Assembly (NCBI RefSeq): GCF_025998815.1
Contig: NZ_AP026678.1
Coordinates: 310,001-374,000, forward strand
Direction: 5' to 3'
Length of the DNA: 64,000 nucleotides
Source: Ignavibacterium sp.
Lineage (GTDB): Bacteria; Bacteroidota; Ignavibacteria; Ignavibacteriales; Ignavibacteriaceae
Shown here: positions 1-8,779 of the stretch, one piece after another
How the letters are laid out: every line of letters starts with the position of its first letter
Numbering within the stretch: the first letter of the stretch is position 1
Notes under the pieces: generated by a model
Seen by the model: only the letters and a program-made list of their open reading frames with translations
What the model was told of the DNA's origin: nothing
Databases searched by the model: none
Program-made: the position numbers and the translations under genes

Positions 1-1
1 T

Positions 2-2998
2 ACAATAATTCAAAATATTGACAAATTAGTTCCAATTGAAGTTGATGCCTGGCCTCCAAATGATCCACGCTATATTTATCAACCACAATTTTATAACTCA
101 ACTTACAATATAGATTTACCTCGCGCCTGGAATTATTCTTCTGGTAATTCTGGAGTTAAAATAGGCATTGTTGATCACGGTATAGATTATTATCACGAAG
201 ATTTAGGCAATGGCTTTGGTCAAGGTTATCGCATTCGAGGCGGATACGATTTTAAGGATAACGATGGTAATCCAAAACCTGAATATTCTGATGAAACACA
301 CGGAACACCTATCGCTGGAATTGTTGGAGCAGTAAATTGGAATGGCACTGGTGTGATTGGTATTGCCGGCGGGTCTTCATCAGATATAAATTCCGGTTGT
401 CAAATATTTTCGTTCAGAGTAACATCAAGTGAAACAAGCAATGGTAAGAGACTTTTAGATCGTGAATTAATTGCAGAAGCAGTTTTTGAAGCAGCTACTG
501 TACCAGAAATCAATAATGGTTTTGGCTATGGTGTTCATGTTATAAATTGTAGTTTTGGTGGTGACAGTCCAACATATTGGTCTTGGGGTTCACTTTCTGC
601 ACAGAGCTATTACTATTCATTTTGGTGGGCTTGGGCTAATAATGTTACAGTAGTTGCTGCGAGAGGTAATACTCCTAATCCAACTGAGATACGCTATCCA
701 GCCGACTTTTCTAATGGTAATGCATTAATATGTGTATCTGGTGTCGACTATGCTGGTAATTTAGATCCTGGGAGCAAATATGGTAATAATGTTACGATTG
801 CTTCACCCTATTATTTGCAAGAAACTACTCATAATAATAATTCATATAATTATTTTAACGGCACTTCAAATGCAACCCCCATAGTAGCTGGTGTAGCCGC
901 TTTAGTTCGTTCTAAGTTACGTGAAAAAGGCGTGTTATATCCTTATAGTGATGATATACGCGAAATAATTAAAATTAGTGCAATATCTAAGAACGATCCA
1001 GAAAAATACGGTGCTGGTTTAGTAGACGCTGGTCAAGCGCTATATCTTACAGATAAATTTTTACTTACACATACAGTAGCTTCAAAAAATAGAAGTGTTG
1101 TGAATGTGTCAAATCCACCGACTGATAAAATTGCTTTTTATTATCCCTATGGACTATACATTGTTCAAGAAACAAAAAAAATAACCGGAACAATTGAAGT
1201 TCCAACTACTTATAATATAGATAGCACTTGGGTTTGGGCAAACAGCGGCACAAATGGATTTATTTGGCAAAATCCTTCATATGGTACAACGAATGCAACT
1301 TTTGTAAACAAATCCGGGCGTGATTGGATATTTGAAACTTATTGCTATAAGTTGGTTAGTTTATCTGGTTATAGTACTTTCTGGTATCCATATGATCCAA
1401 ATCAAGCTCAAATAAGAGTTTCCATTTTTGGTAAATACACACCTGTCGTTGCACCAATCATTTCCAATTTCACGCAATCTCCAAATCCATTATATCGCGG
1501 TAATAGCGGTTCCGTAACTTGTAATCTTTCACAAGGTAATGGCAACTTAAATTATAATTGGTCAATCGTTTCAGGTAACACTGGGTTTTCAATTTCAAAT
1601 ACAAATTCTCAAACTGTTTCAATTCATTATAGTAATACAGATGCAATTGAGAAAACAATTACAGAAAATATTTCTTCCCCTAAAGAGACCCCAATTGAAG
1701 GGCCAACCGGCGCAGTACTCAAATGTAAAGTGTGGAATAGTGCTGGGACTGATTCGGCAAATGTGTTTATAAATCTTGCAACAACACCACACGGCTGTCC
1801 GTTTGTTTATACGTGGAACGGAGAAACCTGGGTTGAGGACAATAACATCTTACCTCAAAGTCAAGCCCCGGATTTACTTGGACAAGATGTAACTGACTTT
1901 TATCAACTCTATACAAAACCACTTCTTGAGGATGATAAATACTACCTTGCAATTGGAGAATTTGAAGAAGAAATTTCTTACTTAGACCAATTAAAACTGC
2001 TTGTAGTTGACCATCCTCAAGAAACATTTATCACAGTGGATGACGAAGGCGAAATAATTCAGTTTGCAAAACCAGCATATTTTGCAAACGCACAACTTGA
2101 TTCGATTGATGTTTACAAAAAACTTATTGGATTAGACAGCATAAAAGCAGAAGTAAGCATAGACGACACATTAAGTCTATCGTTTGAAGATGTCAGCGTA
2201 GGAACAGAGAAATGGTTACTGGTAATAGGTCAACAACAACCGATTTACAAAGACAAAATATCTGGAAGTATTCTGGGCGGCGTTAAGGAAAACACAGCAG
2301 AATTTTCATCATTCCGGTTAAGGAAGAATCCAACCTATCAATGGATTTTAGTGCCTGATGGAAATTCAAGTTCTTTGCAAGTAGATATAGCATTCCAGAG
2401 CGAAGCAGAAATAGATTATACAGAACTAAGTCATAAACTTGAATTGCTCTTTACGGTTTATACTCCACAACTTTTATATGCAGAGCATTCAACATTTGGA
2501 GATGTAACAAGTCTATTGAATCAGATAGACGAACAATATTCAGTACTCAATACAGATGAGATGATAACCTTAGAGTACTCAGCACCACCAATAAATGAAG
2601 GAATGGAAAGAACATTTATATTCGTATCAAGAGGAAGATACGAGCGATTAGAAAATAAAATGTTAGCCAAAGGTAAACCACAAATCGAAAATAAAAATCA
2701 ACAAACAACTTCAACTGAAAATACAAATATTGTTTATGAGTATGGATTAAGTCAGAACTATCCGAATCCGTTTAATCCGGTAACTACAATTAATTATCAA
2801 ATAAAAGAACAAGGTTTAGTTCAATTGAAAGTATATAATTTATTAGGTCAAGAAATAGTAACACTTGTAAATGAATTTCAAAGTTCTGGTATTTATGAGA
2901 CATTATTCGATGCAAGTAATTTGCCAAGTGGCGTTTACATCTACTCATTAAGAGTGAATGATTTTATTCAGAATAACAAAATGACATTGTTGAAATAA
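2..2998 (+). CDS. Secreted subtilisin-like (S8) serine protease with T9SS sorting domain, 5' end outside window
   Basis: The reading frame is open from base 2 and its start lies left of the window. All three S8 catalytic elements are visible: Asp in IVDHGID (codon 173-175), His in THGTPIAGIVGA (codon 299-301, upstream of the first in-window start codon at 353) and Ser in NGTSNATP (codon 866-868). A middle beta-rich part is followed by a segment beginning CPFVYTWNGETW, and the last ~85 residues form a type A T9SS sorting domain (QNYPNPFNPVTTINY ... SGVYIYSLRVND ... KMTLLK). The protein is therefore expected to cross the outer membrane by type IX secretion and act on extracellular protein. A start at 353 would delete Asp and His, so it is not the real start. 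The gene is followed by a stem-loop and an attC-like repeat. Substrate is unknown. Confidence 0.93.
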   Translation, partial: TIIQNIDKLVPIEVDAWPPNDPRYIYQPQFYNSTYNIDLPRAWNYSSGNSGVKIGIVDHGIDYYHEDLGNGFGQGYRIRGGYDFKDNDGNPKPEYSDETHGTPIAGIVGAVNWNGTGVIGIAGGSSSDINSGCQIFSFRVTSSETSNGKRLLDRELIAEAVFEAATVPEINNGFGYGVHVINCSFGGDSPTYWSWGSLSAQSYYYSFWWAWANNVTVVAARGNTPNPTEIRYPADFSNGNALICVSGVDYAGNLDPGSKYGNNVTIASPYYLQETTHNNNSYNYFNGTSNATPIVAGVAALVRSKLREKGVLYPYSDDIREIIKISAISKNDPEKYGAGLVDAGQALYLTDKFLLTHTVASKNRSVVNVSNPPTDKIAFYYPYGLYIVQETKKITGTIEVPTTYNIDSTWVWANSGTNGFIWQNPSYGTTNATFVNKSGRDWIFETYCYKLVSLSGYSTFWYPYDPNQAQIRVSIFGKYTPVVAPIISNFTQSPNPLYRGNSGSVTCNLSQGNGNLNYNWSIVSGNTGFSISNTNSQTVSIHYSNTDAIEKTITENISSPKETPIEGPTGAVLKCKVWNSAGTDSANVFINLATTPHGCPFVYTWNGETWVEDNNILPQSQAPDLLGQDVTDFYQLYTKPLLEDDKYYLAIGEFEEEISYLDQLKLLVVDHPQETFITVDDEGEIIQFAKPAYFANAQLDSIDVYKKLIGLDSIKAEVSIDDTLSLSFEDVSVGTEKWLLVIGQQQPIYKDKISGSILGGVKENTAEFSSFRLRKNPTYQWILVPDGNSSSLQVDIAFQSEAEIDYTELSHKLELLFTVYTPQLLYAEHSTFGDVTSLLNQIDEQYSVLNTDEMITLEYSAPPINEGMERTFIFVSRGRYERLENKMLAKGKPQIENKNQQTTSTENTNIVYEYGLSQNYPNPFNPVTTINYQIKEQGLVQLKVYNLLGQEIVTLVNEFQSSGIYETLFDASNLPSGVYIYSLRVNDFIQNNKMTLLK

Positions 2999-3015
2999 AA
3001 CCGTTACAAAAAATT

Positions 3016-3042
3016 AGGGCAAGTAATTTTTTTACTTGCCCT
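3016..3042 (+). terminator. Stem-loop just after the S8 protease gene
   Basis: An 11-bp perfect inverted repeat (AGGGCAAGTAA / TTACTTGCCCT, loop of five T) begins 18 bases after the stop codon. There is no T-run after it, so it is either a weak terminator or a mRNA 3' stabiliser. An equivalent stem (AAGGGCAAGC / GTTTGCCCTT) follows the gene ending at 6627. Confidence 0.6.
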
Positions 3043-3054
3043 TAAATAGTAGAA

Positions 3055-3252
3055 GTAAGTATAACCCGCCAATCAAGCGGACGCCGTTTTCGCATTCGGC
3101 ATTAGCTTAATTGTAGGCAGTGTTACTTCCGTGTTTAGTTTCTTGTTCAAGTTTGTTCAGCAAAGAAATTTTATCTGTATATAAAAAGTTGCTGGTATTG
3201 TTCCGCGTTCCTGTTCTGGGGCGCCGCTTATCGGCAACGCCGTTATACTTAC
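3055..3252 (+). repeat. attC-like element 1 (198 bp)
   Basis: The ends are a perfect 11-bp inverted repeat, GTAAGTATAAC at 3055-3065 and GTTATACTTAC at 3242-3252. Inside them, AAGCGG-A-CGCC on the left can pair with GGCG-CCGCTT on the right (3218-3231), leaving one unpaired A. This mimics the R''-L''...L'-R' layout of integron attC sites, whose extrahelical bases set strand choice. The right end (GGGGCGCCGCTTATCGGCAAC then GCCGTTATAC) is nearly identical to element 3. It lies downstream of, and in the same orientation as, the protease gene. Its 198-bp length is above that of most described attC sites. It could instead be a non-autonomous transposon-like repeat, but no target duplication is evident. 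Confidence 0.6.
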
Positions 3253-3347
3253 TCTTTAGATGTATTTTGGAAGGGACTATTATTTGTATTATTAATTAAA
3301 TAAAAAAATAGATTTATTCTTTCACTGATTATGAAAGGAAATTAATT

Positions 3348-4211
3348 ATGAAAAATATTTTATTGGAATGCGTAATAATTTTTTGTTTGCCATTTTACAT
3401 TTCCTTTGCACAAGAACCTCTAAGTTATTTCCCTCATAGCGTTGGAAATAGATGGGACTATAACTACTGGAATGGCAATACTCAGTTTTACACAACTACT
3501 GTCACTCGAGATTCACTTTCTCAAGATGGAAGTAAATATCTTTTTTATGACAATGAAAACGAACCAAGATATAAAGTTGATTCTTCATATAATGTTTTTC
3601 GAAGCCCATACATACATGGGAATGATTATTTGATTTACAAATTGTACGCTGATTCAGGGGATGCTTGGTTTAATCCTGCATTTGCTGAATGGGCTTGGGT
3701 AGCAAGGATAGACACAGATTATGTGTTTTCAAATTTAACAACCATAAAGGTATATCAATATGGACCGGCACACCCGGATTCAACACCATTCCCTTATATT
3801 CTCAGGGAACGTTGGCTTGCAAGTGGTTTTGGTTTAATTTACGAATGGGAAGAACCCTGGTACTTTTACTCTCTTAAAGGATGCATAGTTGAGGGTGATA
3901 CTTTTGGAATTATTACAAATGTAGAATTAAAAGTATATGAAAATCCAATAGATTTTGTAATAAAGCAGAACTATCCTAACCCCTTTAATCCCAGTACAAC
4001 AATAGAATTTATACTACCGGAAGAAGCTGAAATAAATCTGAGTATCTATGATATGCTTGGGAGGCAAGTATCAATAATTTATGAAGGTATAAAAGAAGCC
4101 GGTAATCACAGATATTATTGGAACGCTTCGGGATTATCGAGCGGGATATACTTTTGCAGGTTAAATGCTTATGGAGGATTAAAAACTATCAAAATGTTAT
4201 TAACTAAATAA
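3348..4211 (+). CDS. Small secreted T9SS cargo protein of unknown function
   Basis: The 287-residue product starts with a signal peptide (hydrophobic to about residue 21, cleavage near FAQ) and ends with a T9SS sorting domain from about residue 203 (QNYPNPFNPSTTIEF, then DMLGRQVS and SGIYFCRL). The mature middle part (about 180 residues) opens with a YFPHSVGNRWDYNYW stretch, a pattern common in Bacteroidota surface proteins with a beta-sandwich fold; no enzyme motif is visible. A GAAAGGAAAT ribosome-binding region sits 6-14 bases before the ATG. It is the first gene of the middle cassette-like segment, between attC-like elements 1 and 2. Confidence 0.85.
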   Translation: MKNILLECVIIFCLPFYISFAQEPLSYFPHSVGNRWDYNYWNGNTQFYTTTVTRDSLSQDGSKYLFYDNENEPRYKVDSSYNVFRSPYIHGNDYLIYKLYADSGDAWFNPAFAEWAWVARIDTDYVFSNLTTIKVYQYGPAHPDSTPFPYILRERWLASGFGLIYEWEEPWYFYSLKGCIVEGDTFGIITNVELKVYENPIDFVIKQNYPNPFNPSTTIEFILPEEAEINLSIYDMLGRQVSIIYEGIKEAGNHRYYWNASGLSSGIYFCRLNAYGGLKTIKMLLTK

Positions 4212-4227
4212 TCAGATTGGAAAAAAC

Positions 4228-4253
4228 GGAAGCTGTAGTTGCGTACAGCTTCC
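4228..4253 (+). terminator. Perfect 10-bp stem-loop after the small T9SS protein gene
   Basis: GGAAGCTGTA and TACAGCTTCC pair perfectly around a 6-base loop 16 bases after the stop codon, followed by GCAGCTTTTA. The short T-run suggests a weak intrinsic terminator separating this gene from the metalloprotease gene. Confidence 0.6.
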
Positions 4254-4289
4254 GCAGCTTTTATTAAAGGATGGGCAAAACAAATTAAC

Positions 4290-4337
4290 GCGTTTGTCCA
4301 AGCCCTTCCAAGTAGCAGTACAAATATGGGCAAACGC
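4290..4337 (+). other. Long-loop inverted repeat upstream of the metalloprotease gene
   Basis: GCGTTTGTCC (4290-4299) can pair with GGGCAAACGC (4328-4337) with a single G-U pair. It lies between the 4228-4253 stem-loop and the ribosome-binding site at 4362. It lacks the GTT core on its right side, so I do not call it an attC-like site. Its role is unknown; a 5' leader structure is possible. Confidence 0.35.
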
Positions 4338-4371
4338 AACCTTTATATCAATTTAATTATTGGAGGTTGTT

Positions 4372-5643
4372 ATGTATATAATCCTTAACAAAATTCTCAA
4401 AGTTTTAAAAACTTTGAATTACCTGTTACTCTTTGCATTTCTTACAATTCAAATTTTTCCTCAAACATATTCTGACATTGACTGTGGAATGACAGGATTT
4501 GGCGAAAGTACAGTGGCATCTCAAAAAGGAGGGAAATGGATGACCGCCCGTGACACGCTTAAAGTTCTAATCGTCTTCGTACAGTTTCCAGATGATGCTT
4601 ATGATACTACTTTTACTCTCTGGCCAACAAATCCTGTATCAGAGATTTATCCGGGTCCGACATTTCTAAAAACTTATATTGATTCAACCACATCACAAAT
4701 GTCAACAAATGGAAATCTCACCCATTATTTCCGTGAAATGTCTGTCGGTCAATTCACTATAATCGGTAAAACAAGATTTGTAGTAACACCACATACGTAT
4801 CAATATTATCTTAATAATGGCTGGTTGCGTTGGAATATTAATATGGAAGTTTTGCAACAATTGGATGCAACTCTAGATTTTGCTGAATTTGACAAATGGA
4901 AGAGATACGGCGAATATGATGTACGTAAAGAATCTGATGGAAGAGTTGATGATATCTTTATGATTTATCGTAATGTACCAAATATGTCTTCGTTATTCTT
5001 TTATGGTGGAGAATCTTCATTGGGATATCCACAAACAGGAGAACCACTCGAATTTTTTGTTGATGGAGGATTAAGAAAAATTGGAAGTGGTCATCCCGCA
5101 GTTTCTTCTTCTTACCCCGGAATGGGTACAACTTCAGTTATGGGAGGTACGATTCCATATCAGGTTCAGGTACACGAGTTTAGTCATCATTGGATGACAG
5201 ATGGTCAATACTATGGTCACAGCGGTAATGGATTCTGGGGAATGCTGAGTGATTGGGGTTGTCGATTAAATAGTCAAGGATATTGTCCACCCAATTCTTA
5301 TGAACGTGAATTAATCGGTTGGAATGCACCTGATAGTATTTATCAAACGACGTTGGGTATTACGCTAACGGATTACGTTCAAACAAATAGGTCAGTAAAA
5401 ATAAAAGTGCCTGGTAGTAATCCGAATGAATTTTTTAGGTTAGAGTATCACTTGAAGTTATCTCAGTTCGACAATCCTGAAGTACACGATCCGAATGCAA
5501 AAGGACTTTATTTAATTCATCAAACAGGTAATACAAATCCTTTCAGCCAATTAAGACTAACACCGGCAGACGGTTGTTGGTACTGGACAGCAGATACTAT
5601 TGTTCATCCACCCTACTATCCAAGTGGGCTCGCAGTTTATTAA
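4372..5643 (+). CDS. M6-type secreted metalloprotease, N-terminal part ended by an in-frame stop
   Basis: The start is set at ATG 4372, five bases after GGAGG (4362-4366); a TTG at 4360 would overlap that ribosome-binding site. A hydrophobic signal segment (residues 15-30) precedes a protease domain with a zinc-binding HEFSH motif (residues 268-272) in VQVHEFSHHWM, then GFWGMLSDWG, like the Met-turn region of M6 (immune inhibitor A-type) peptidases. The frame stops at TAA 5641-5643, in the middle of the protein. The downstream frame (to 6627) is in the same phase and completes the architecture with a C-terminal T9SS domain, so this is best read as the front half of one nonsense-broken gene. 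Without its sorting domain the product would not be exported across the outer membrane. Confidence 0.8.
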   Translation: MYIILNKILKVLKTLNYLLLFAFLTIQIFPQTYSDIDCGMTGFGESTVASQKGGKWMTARDTLKVLIVFVQFPDDAYDTTFTLWPTNPVSEIYPGPTFLKTYIDSTTSQMSTNGNLTHYFREMSVGQFTIIGKTRFVVTPHTYQYYLNNGWLRWNINMEVLQQLDATLDFAEFDKWKRYGEYDVRKESDGRVDDIFMIYRNVPNMSSLFFYGGESSLGYPQTGEPLEFFVDGGLRKIGSGHPAVSSSYPGMGTTSVMGGTIPYQVQVHEFSHHWMTDGQYYGHSGNGFWGMLSDWGCRLNSQGYCPPNSYERELIGWNAPDSIYQTTLGITLTDYVQTNRSVKIKVPGSNPNEFFRLEYHLKLSQFDNPEVHDPNAKGLYLIHQTGNTNPFSQLRLTPADGCWYWTADTIVHPPYYPSGLAVY

Positions 5644-5661
5644 AGAGCGCAAATAGATCGA

Positions 5662-6627
5662 GTGCAGGGTTCAGATGACTCAAGATTAACTCCATTTACC
5701 TGGGTTGGTCCTCCACCTCCACCGCCTCCAAGTATTCCAAATCCAAGTAATATCCACTTTTATCGAGATATATTTACTAATCAAGTAATAGAAAAAACAA
5801 TCTTCCTTGGTGATGGAAACGATGCATTTGGTTTTTCGAAGAATAATCCAATTACCCCATTTAGTAATCCGAACACTCAGAATAATCTAAAACAAACAAC
5901 ATGGCTATCTATTGAAATTGTGAATGAAAATAGTCAAACAGGAACTATTACATTTAATGTGTACTACGACAGTACGTCAGCTGTTTCATTACAACCTTCA
6001 AAACCTTACCTAAGTTGGTACCATCCAGGTGAGGGACCGATTCAACTAGGCTGGATTTATTTAGGCTGGGGAGCTGATCTTTTTGATGGTTATCCAGTTG
6101 AACCAGACATCACTTGGTCAGAACTCCAAAGAAAAATTGGATCCGGTTCATGGACGACAGTATATTCCGGGCCAAATCGTGTGTGGTCAGATGGAAGCGT
6201 TAACTATAACCCGAATGGAAGTATTCCAGTTTACTTCAGGGTAAGGGTAAGAGATAGCCAATACAAATGGTCTCTGTGGTCAGACTTATTTAATACAAAG
6301 ATGTTAAAAAATATTCCATATGCAGAAAAAATAAAAGGAGATTATTCCTCAAATAATAAACCATTGGTCTATTTATTAGAACAAAATTTTCCGAACCCTT
6401 TCAATCCTACAACGAGCATTAATTATCATATAAAAGAGAAAGGATTCGTTTCTTTGAAAGTCTATGATATGCTTGGTAGAGAGGTTGCAAATATTATAAA
6501 CGAAACACAGGATGAAGGAAAATATTCTGTTTCGTTCAATGCAAGTAATCTTCCTTCGGGTGTTTATATTTACTCATTGCGCGTAAATGATTTCGTTCAA
6601 AATAACAAGATGACATTGCTGAAATAG
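5662..6627 (+). CDS. C-terminal part of the broken M6-type protease with T9SS sorting domain
   Basis: This frame is in phase with the metalloprotease upstream and is separated from it only by the stop at 5641-5643; the intervening codons 5644-5661 read RAQIDR. The GTG at 5662 is the first possible start, but there is no good ribosome-binding site and no signal peptide, so independent expression is doubtful. It has a proline run (PPPPPPP, near residue 20), a beta-sandwich-like middle and a T9SS sorting domain in the last ~85 residues. That domain's final 28 residues differ from those of the S8 protease at a single position (DFVQNN versus DFIQNN). Confidence 0.7.
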   Translation: MQGSDDSRLTPFTWVGPPPPPPPSIPNPSNIHFYRDIFTNQVIEKTIFLGDGNDAFGFSKNNPITPFSNPNTQNNLKQTTWLSIEIVNENSQTGTITFNVYYDSTSAVSLQPSKPYLSWYHPGEGPIQLGWIYLGWGADLFDGYPVEPDITWSELQRKIGSGSWTTVYSGPNRVWSDGSVNYNPNGSIPVYFRVRVRDSQYKWSLWSDLFNTKMLKNIPYAEKIKGDYSSNNKPLVYLLEQNFPNPFNPTTSINYHIKEKGFVSLKVYDMLGREVANIINETQDEGKYSVSFNASNLPSGVYIYSLRVNDFVQNNKMTLLK

Positions 6628-6642
6628 ACCGTTACAAAAAAT

Positions 6643-6669
6643 AAGGGCAAGCTGTTAAGGTTTGCCCTT
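6643..6669 (+). terminator. Stem-loop after the broken protease gene
   Basis: AAGGGCAAGC pairs with GTTTGCCCTT (one G-U) around a 7-base loop. The bases between the stop codon and this stem (CCGTTACAAAAAAT...) match those after the S8 protease at 3000-3015, so the 3' flank is shared between the two genes. Confidence 0.55.
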
Positions 6670-6682
6670 TAAATTTAAGTAC

Positions 6683-6893
6683 GTAAGTATAACAAGCTGC
6701 TCAACACCGACCGCCATTTCGATGTGGCAGTTTACTGATTATCGGCATAGTTAAAGTATGCGGGTTTGTTGTTCGGCAGTGTTCAGTAAAATAAGTTTTA
6801 AATAATTACCTGCCTGCCGGCAGGCAGGTTGGTATTGTGTTTCTAACTTAGCTGTCTGCTCTGGGCGGCGGGTTAGCAGCCACTCCGTTATAT
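6683..6893 (+). repeat. attC-like element 2 (about 210 bp)
   Basis: The left end GTAAGTATAAC is identical to element 1 and the right end reads CTCCGTTATAT. The inner arms differ in sequence from elements 1 and 3 but still pair: GCTGCTCAAC with GTTAGCAGC, and ACCG-A-CCGCC with GGCGG-CGG, again leaving a single extra A on the left arm. These compensatory changes argue that the stem is selected. The long loop contains a 22-bp palindrome (6808-6829). It sits directly after the broken metalloprotease gene. Confidence 0.6.
6808..6829. repeat. Perfect 22-bp palindrome in the loop of attC-like element 2
   Basis: The sequence runs ACCTGCCTGCC then GGCAGGCAGGT, fully self-complementary and much more GC-rich than its surroundings. 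Elements 1 and 3 lack it at the matching place, so it looks inserted. Short palindromes of this kind are dispersed in many Bacteroidota-group genomes. Confidence 0.75.
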
Positions 6894-6931
6894 AGCAAAA
6901 ACAATATTATTAAACATTAAAGGAGGTGGTT

Positions 6932-7387
6932 ATGTCTAATTTTATTCCAGATTGTTTTTGGACTTATAATTGTGGAGCAAGAGATTATGATTTCTTTGCC
7001 ACTTGGGGAAATTTAACTGTTCAAAGAAACAATTTTCAATATATGCGAATAACACTTTATTATTGGAATGAAATTGATGGTTGGAAAACCAAATCAGAAA
7101 CTTTTATTCCCACAAATCCTCCAACTTCTGATCCTTTGACCTTTTTTGCCCAATTATCTCTCAGTTGGTGTAAGGGTATTCAAAATTGTTATCAAGCATA
7201 TTTGGGGAAGAGCTATAAATTCAACACTTTAGTTGAAATTATTTATGGAGGAAATGGTCAGCAACTGGTTATTGATGAGTATTTTTACGATAGTAATTCA
7301 GTTTCTACTAACCTTAAGTATTGTAAAACTGATCCATTCTATGATGAAACGCATCCCTCGTGCACTAATGAATTGCCTAATTGTTAG
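6932..7387 (+). CDS. Cytosolic-looking 151-residue protein of unknown function
   Basis: ATG 6932 follows AGGAGG (6921-6926) by five bases; a GTG at 6926 would lie in that site. The product has no signal peptide, no membrane segment and no T9SS domain, unlike its neighbours. It is rich in aromatic residues and has about eight cysteines, including several near the C-terminus (KYCKTDPF, PSCTNELPNC). I do not recognise a family. The next gene starts 18 bases after its stop, so the two are probably co-transcribed within the third cassette-like segment. A partner or accessory role for the secreted propeller is possible but unsupported. Confidence 0.7.
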   Translation: MSNFIPDCFWTYNCGARDYDFFATWGNLTVQRNNFQYMRITLYYWNEIDGWKTKSETFIPTNPPTSDPLTFFAQLSLSWCKGIQNCYQAYLGKSYKFNTLVEIIYGGNGQQLVIDEYFYDSNSVSTNLKYCKTDPFYDETHPSCTNELPNC

Positions 7388-7405
7388 AGTATGAAAGGAG
7401 TAGAT

Positions 7406-8740
7406 ATGAAAAAGTTATTATTCACCATATTGATTATATCATTGAACTTCTACGCCCAAACGCATCTTAATAAAAATTGGGTATTATTTAACAAAGATAA
7501 TTCACCATTACTTTCTAATTGTATTAATGCACTTTTTGAAGATGATGATAATGGATATTGGATTAGTTCTGTCGGAGAAAATAATAGAGGATACCTTCAA
7601 TTTTTCAACGATGACTTATGGCAAACATTTGATTCAATCAACTCACCATTAAATACATCTGTTATAATAACAGATATAACCCAAACCGCTGATGGCAAAA
7701 TGCTATTTGGAACTGTAACTAATGGCTTATATATAAAGGATAATGGTGATTGGGATAGTATTAATACGAGCAATTCACCATTGCCTGATAATTTTATTTA
7801 TAGAGTGACTGTAGATAAGCTTAATCGCTATTGGTTAGGTATTCCAAATTATTGTGTTGCAGTTTATGATAATGGTAATTGGACATTCTATAACAATCAG
7901 AATTCTTTTAATGGAATTGAAGACCTGAATTTTATTAAAGTCGATAGCTTGGGTTATATATGGATCGGAACTGATTACTATGGGCTATATTATTATGACA
8001 GTGCTAGTTGGATTAAATCAATAAGCGGGCAGTTCAGTGGAGGACCAGCTCAAGCAATTGTAGGATTGTCAATTGATTCTGAAAATAGAAAATGGATAAC
8101 AATTAATGAACGAGGAGGTGGAACCAAAATTGCAAAAAGCGTTACCGACACATCATTTATTTACTATGATAGCACTAACATTGGTTTTTCATTCTCACTC
8201 TTATCGTATGATGGTGTTGTTATAGATCAAAATAATACTAAATACTTTGGGACTACAAATGGTTTGTTAAAATACGATGATATGAGTTGGCAGATATTTG
8301 ATACTTCAAATTCCCCAATCCCTTCTAATTGGTTTAATAAAGGTATAATAGATTCAAAAAACAATATAGTTTATGTTCTTTCATCGTTTTATCCACCTGC
8401 TCAAAACTACGGTTTAATTTTTTATAATCAAGATAGTGTAATAGTTACTTCTATTGAAAATAGTACTCATTTTGTGAATACTTATTATATTTCACAGAAT
8501 TATCCAAATCCATTTAATCCAGTAACAAAAATTAAATTTTCAATTCCAAAATCAGATATAGTTAAAATTGGAGTTTATGATGTACTCGGGAAAGAAATAC
8601 AAACATTACTAAATGCGTATAAAACAACCGCAAGCTATGAAGTTGATTTTGATGCAAGTAGTTTACCAAGTGGAGTTTATTTTTATAGAATGATCAGCGG
8701 AAGTTATGTAGAAACAAAAAAGATGATCCTCCTTCGTTAA
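7406..8740 (+). CDS. Secreted Reg_prop-type beta-propeller protein with T9SS domain
   Basis: ATG 7406 follows AAAGGAG (7394-7400) and gives a clean signal peptide (MKKLLFTILIISLNFYAQ). The body contains repeats of about 45-50 residues with the pattern 'WI(G)T...GLY...W..(F/I)...NSPLP' typical of the two-component-regulator propeller family. These usually act as binding or sensing platforms. The last ~80 residues are a T9SS sorting domain (QNYPNPFNPVTKIKF, GVYDVLGKEI, SGVYFYRM). There is no kinase or membrane segment, so this is a free secreted propeller. It ends 39 bases before attC-like element 3. Confidence 0.85.
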   Translation: MKKLLFTILIISLNFYAQTHLNKNWVLFNKDNSPLLSNCINALFEDDDNGYWISSVGENNRGYLQFFNDDLWQTFDSINSPLNTSVIITDITQTADGKMLFGTVTNGLYIKDNGDWDSINTSNSPLPDNFIYRVTVDKLNRYWLGIPNYCVAVYDNGNWTFYNNQNSFNGIEDLNFIKVDSLGYIWIGTDYYGLYYYDSASWIKSISGQFSGGPAQAIVGLSIDSENRKWITINERGGGTKIAKSVTDTSFIYYDSTNIGFSFSLLSYDGVVIDQNNTKYFGTTNGLLKYDDMSWQIFDTSNSPIPSNWFNKGIIDSKNNIVYVLSSFYPPAQNYGLIFYNQDSVIVTSIENSTHFVNTYYISQNYPNPFNPVTKIKFSIPKSDIVKIGVYDVLGKEIQTLLNAYKTTASYEVDFDASSLPSGVYFYRMISGSYVETKKMILLR

Positions 8741-8779
8741 AACTTCGGCGGACAAGTATTGCTTAAGATGAAGAACGCC

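Noticed and set aside
3055-3252. Simple MITE with 11-bp terminal inverted repeats
   Set aside because: Not excluded, but no target-site duplication is seen, the right ends of copies 2 and 3 do not keep the outer inverted repeat, and all copies lie downstream of genes in one orientation.
4290-4337. Fourth attC-like site between the small T9SS gene and the metalloprotease gene
   Set aside because: There is a 10-bp stem, but the right side lacks the GTT core and the internal sequence does not match the other elements.
5641-5643. Selenocysteine or pyrrolysine recoding of the stop
   Set aside because: The stop is TAA, which is not used for either; nonsense mutation or ordinary readthrough is simpler.
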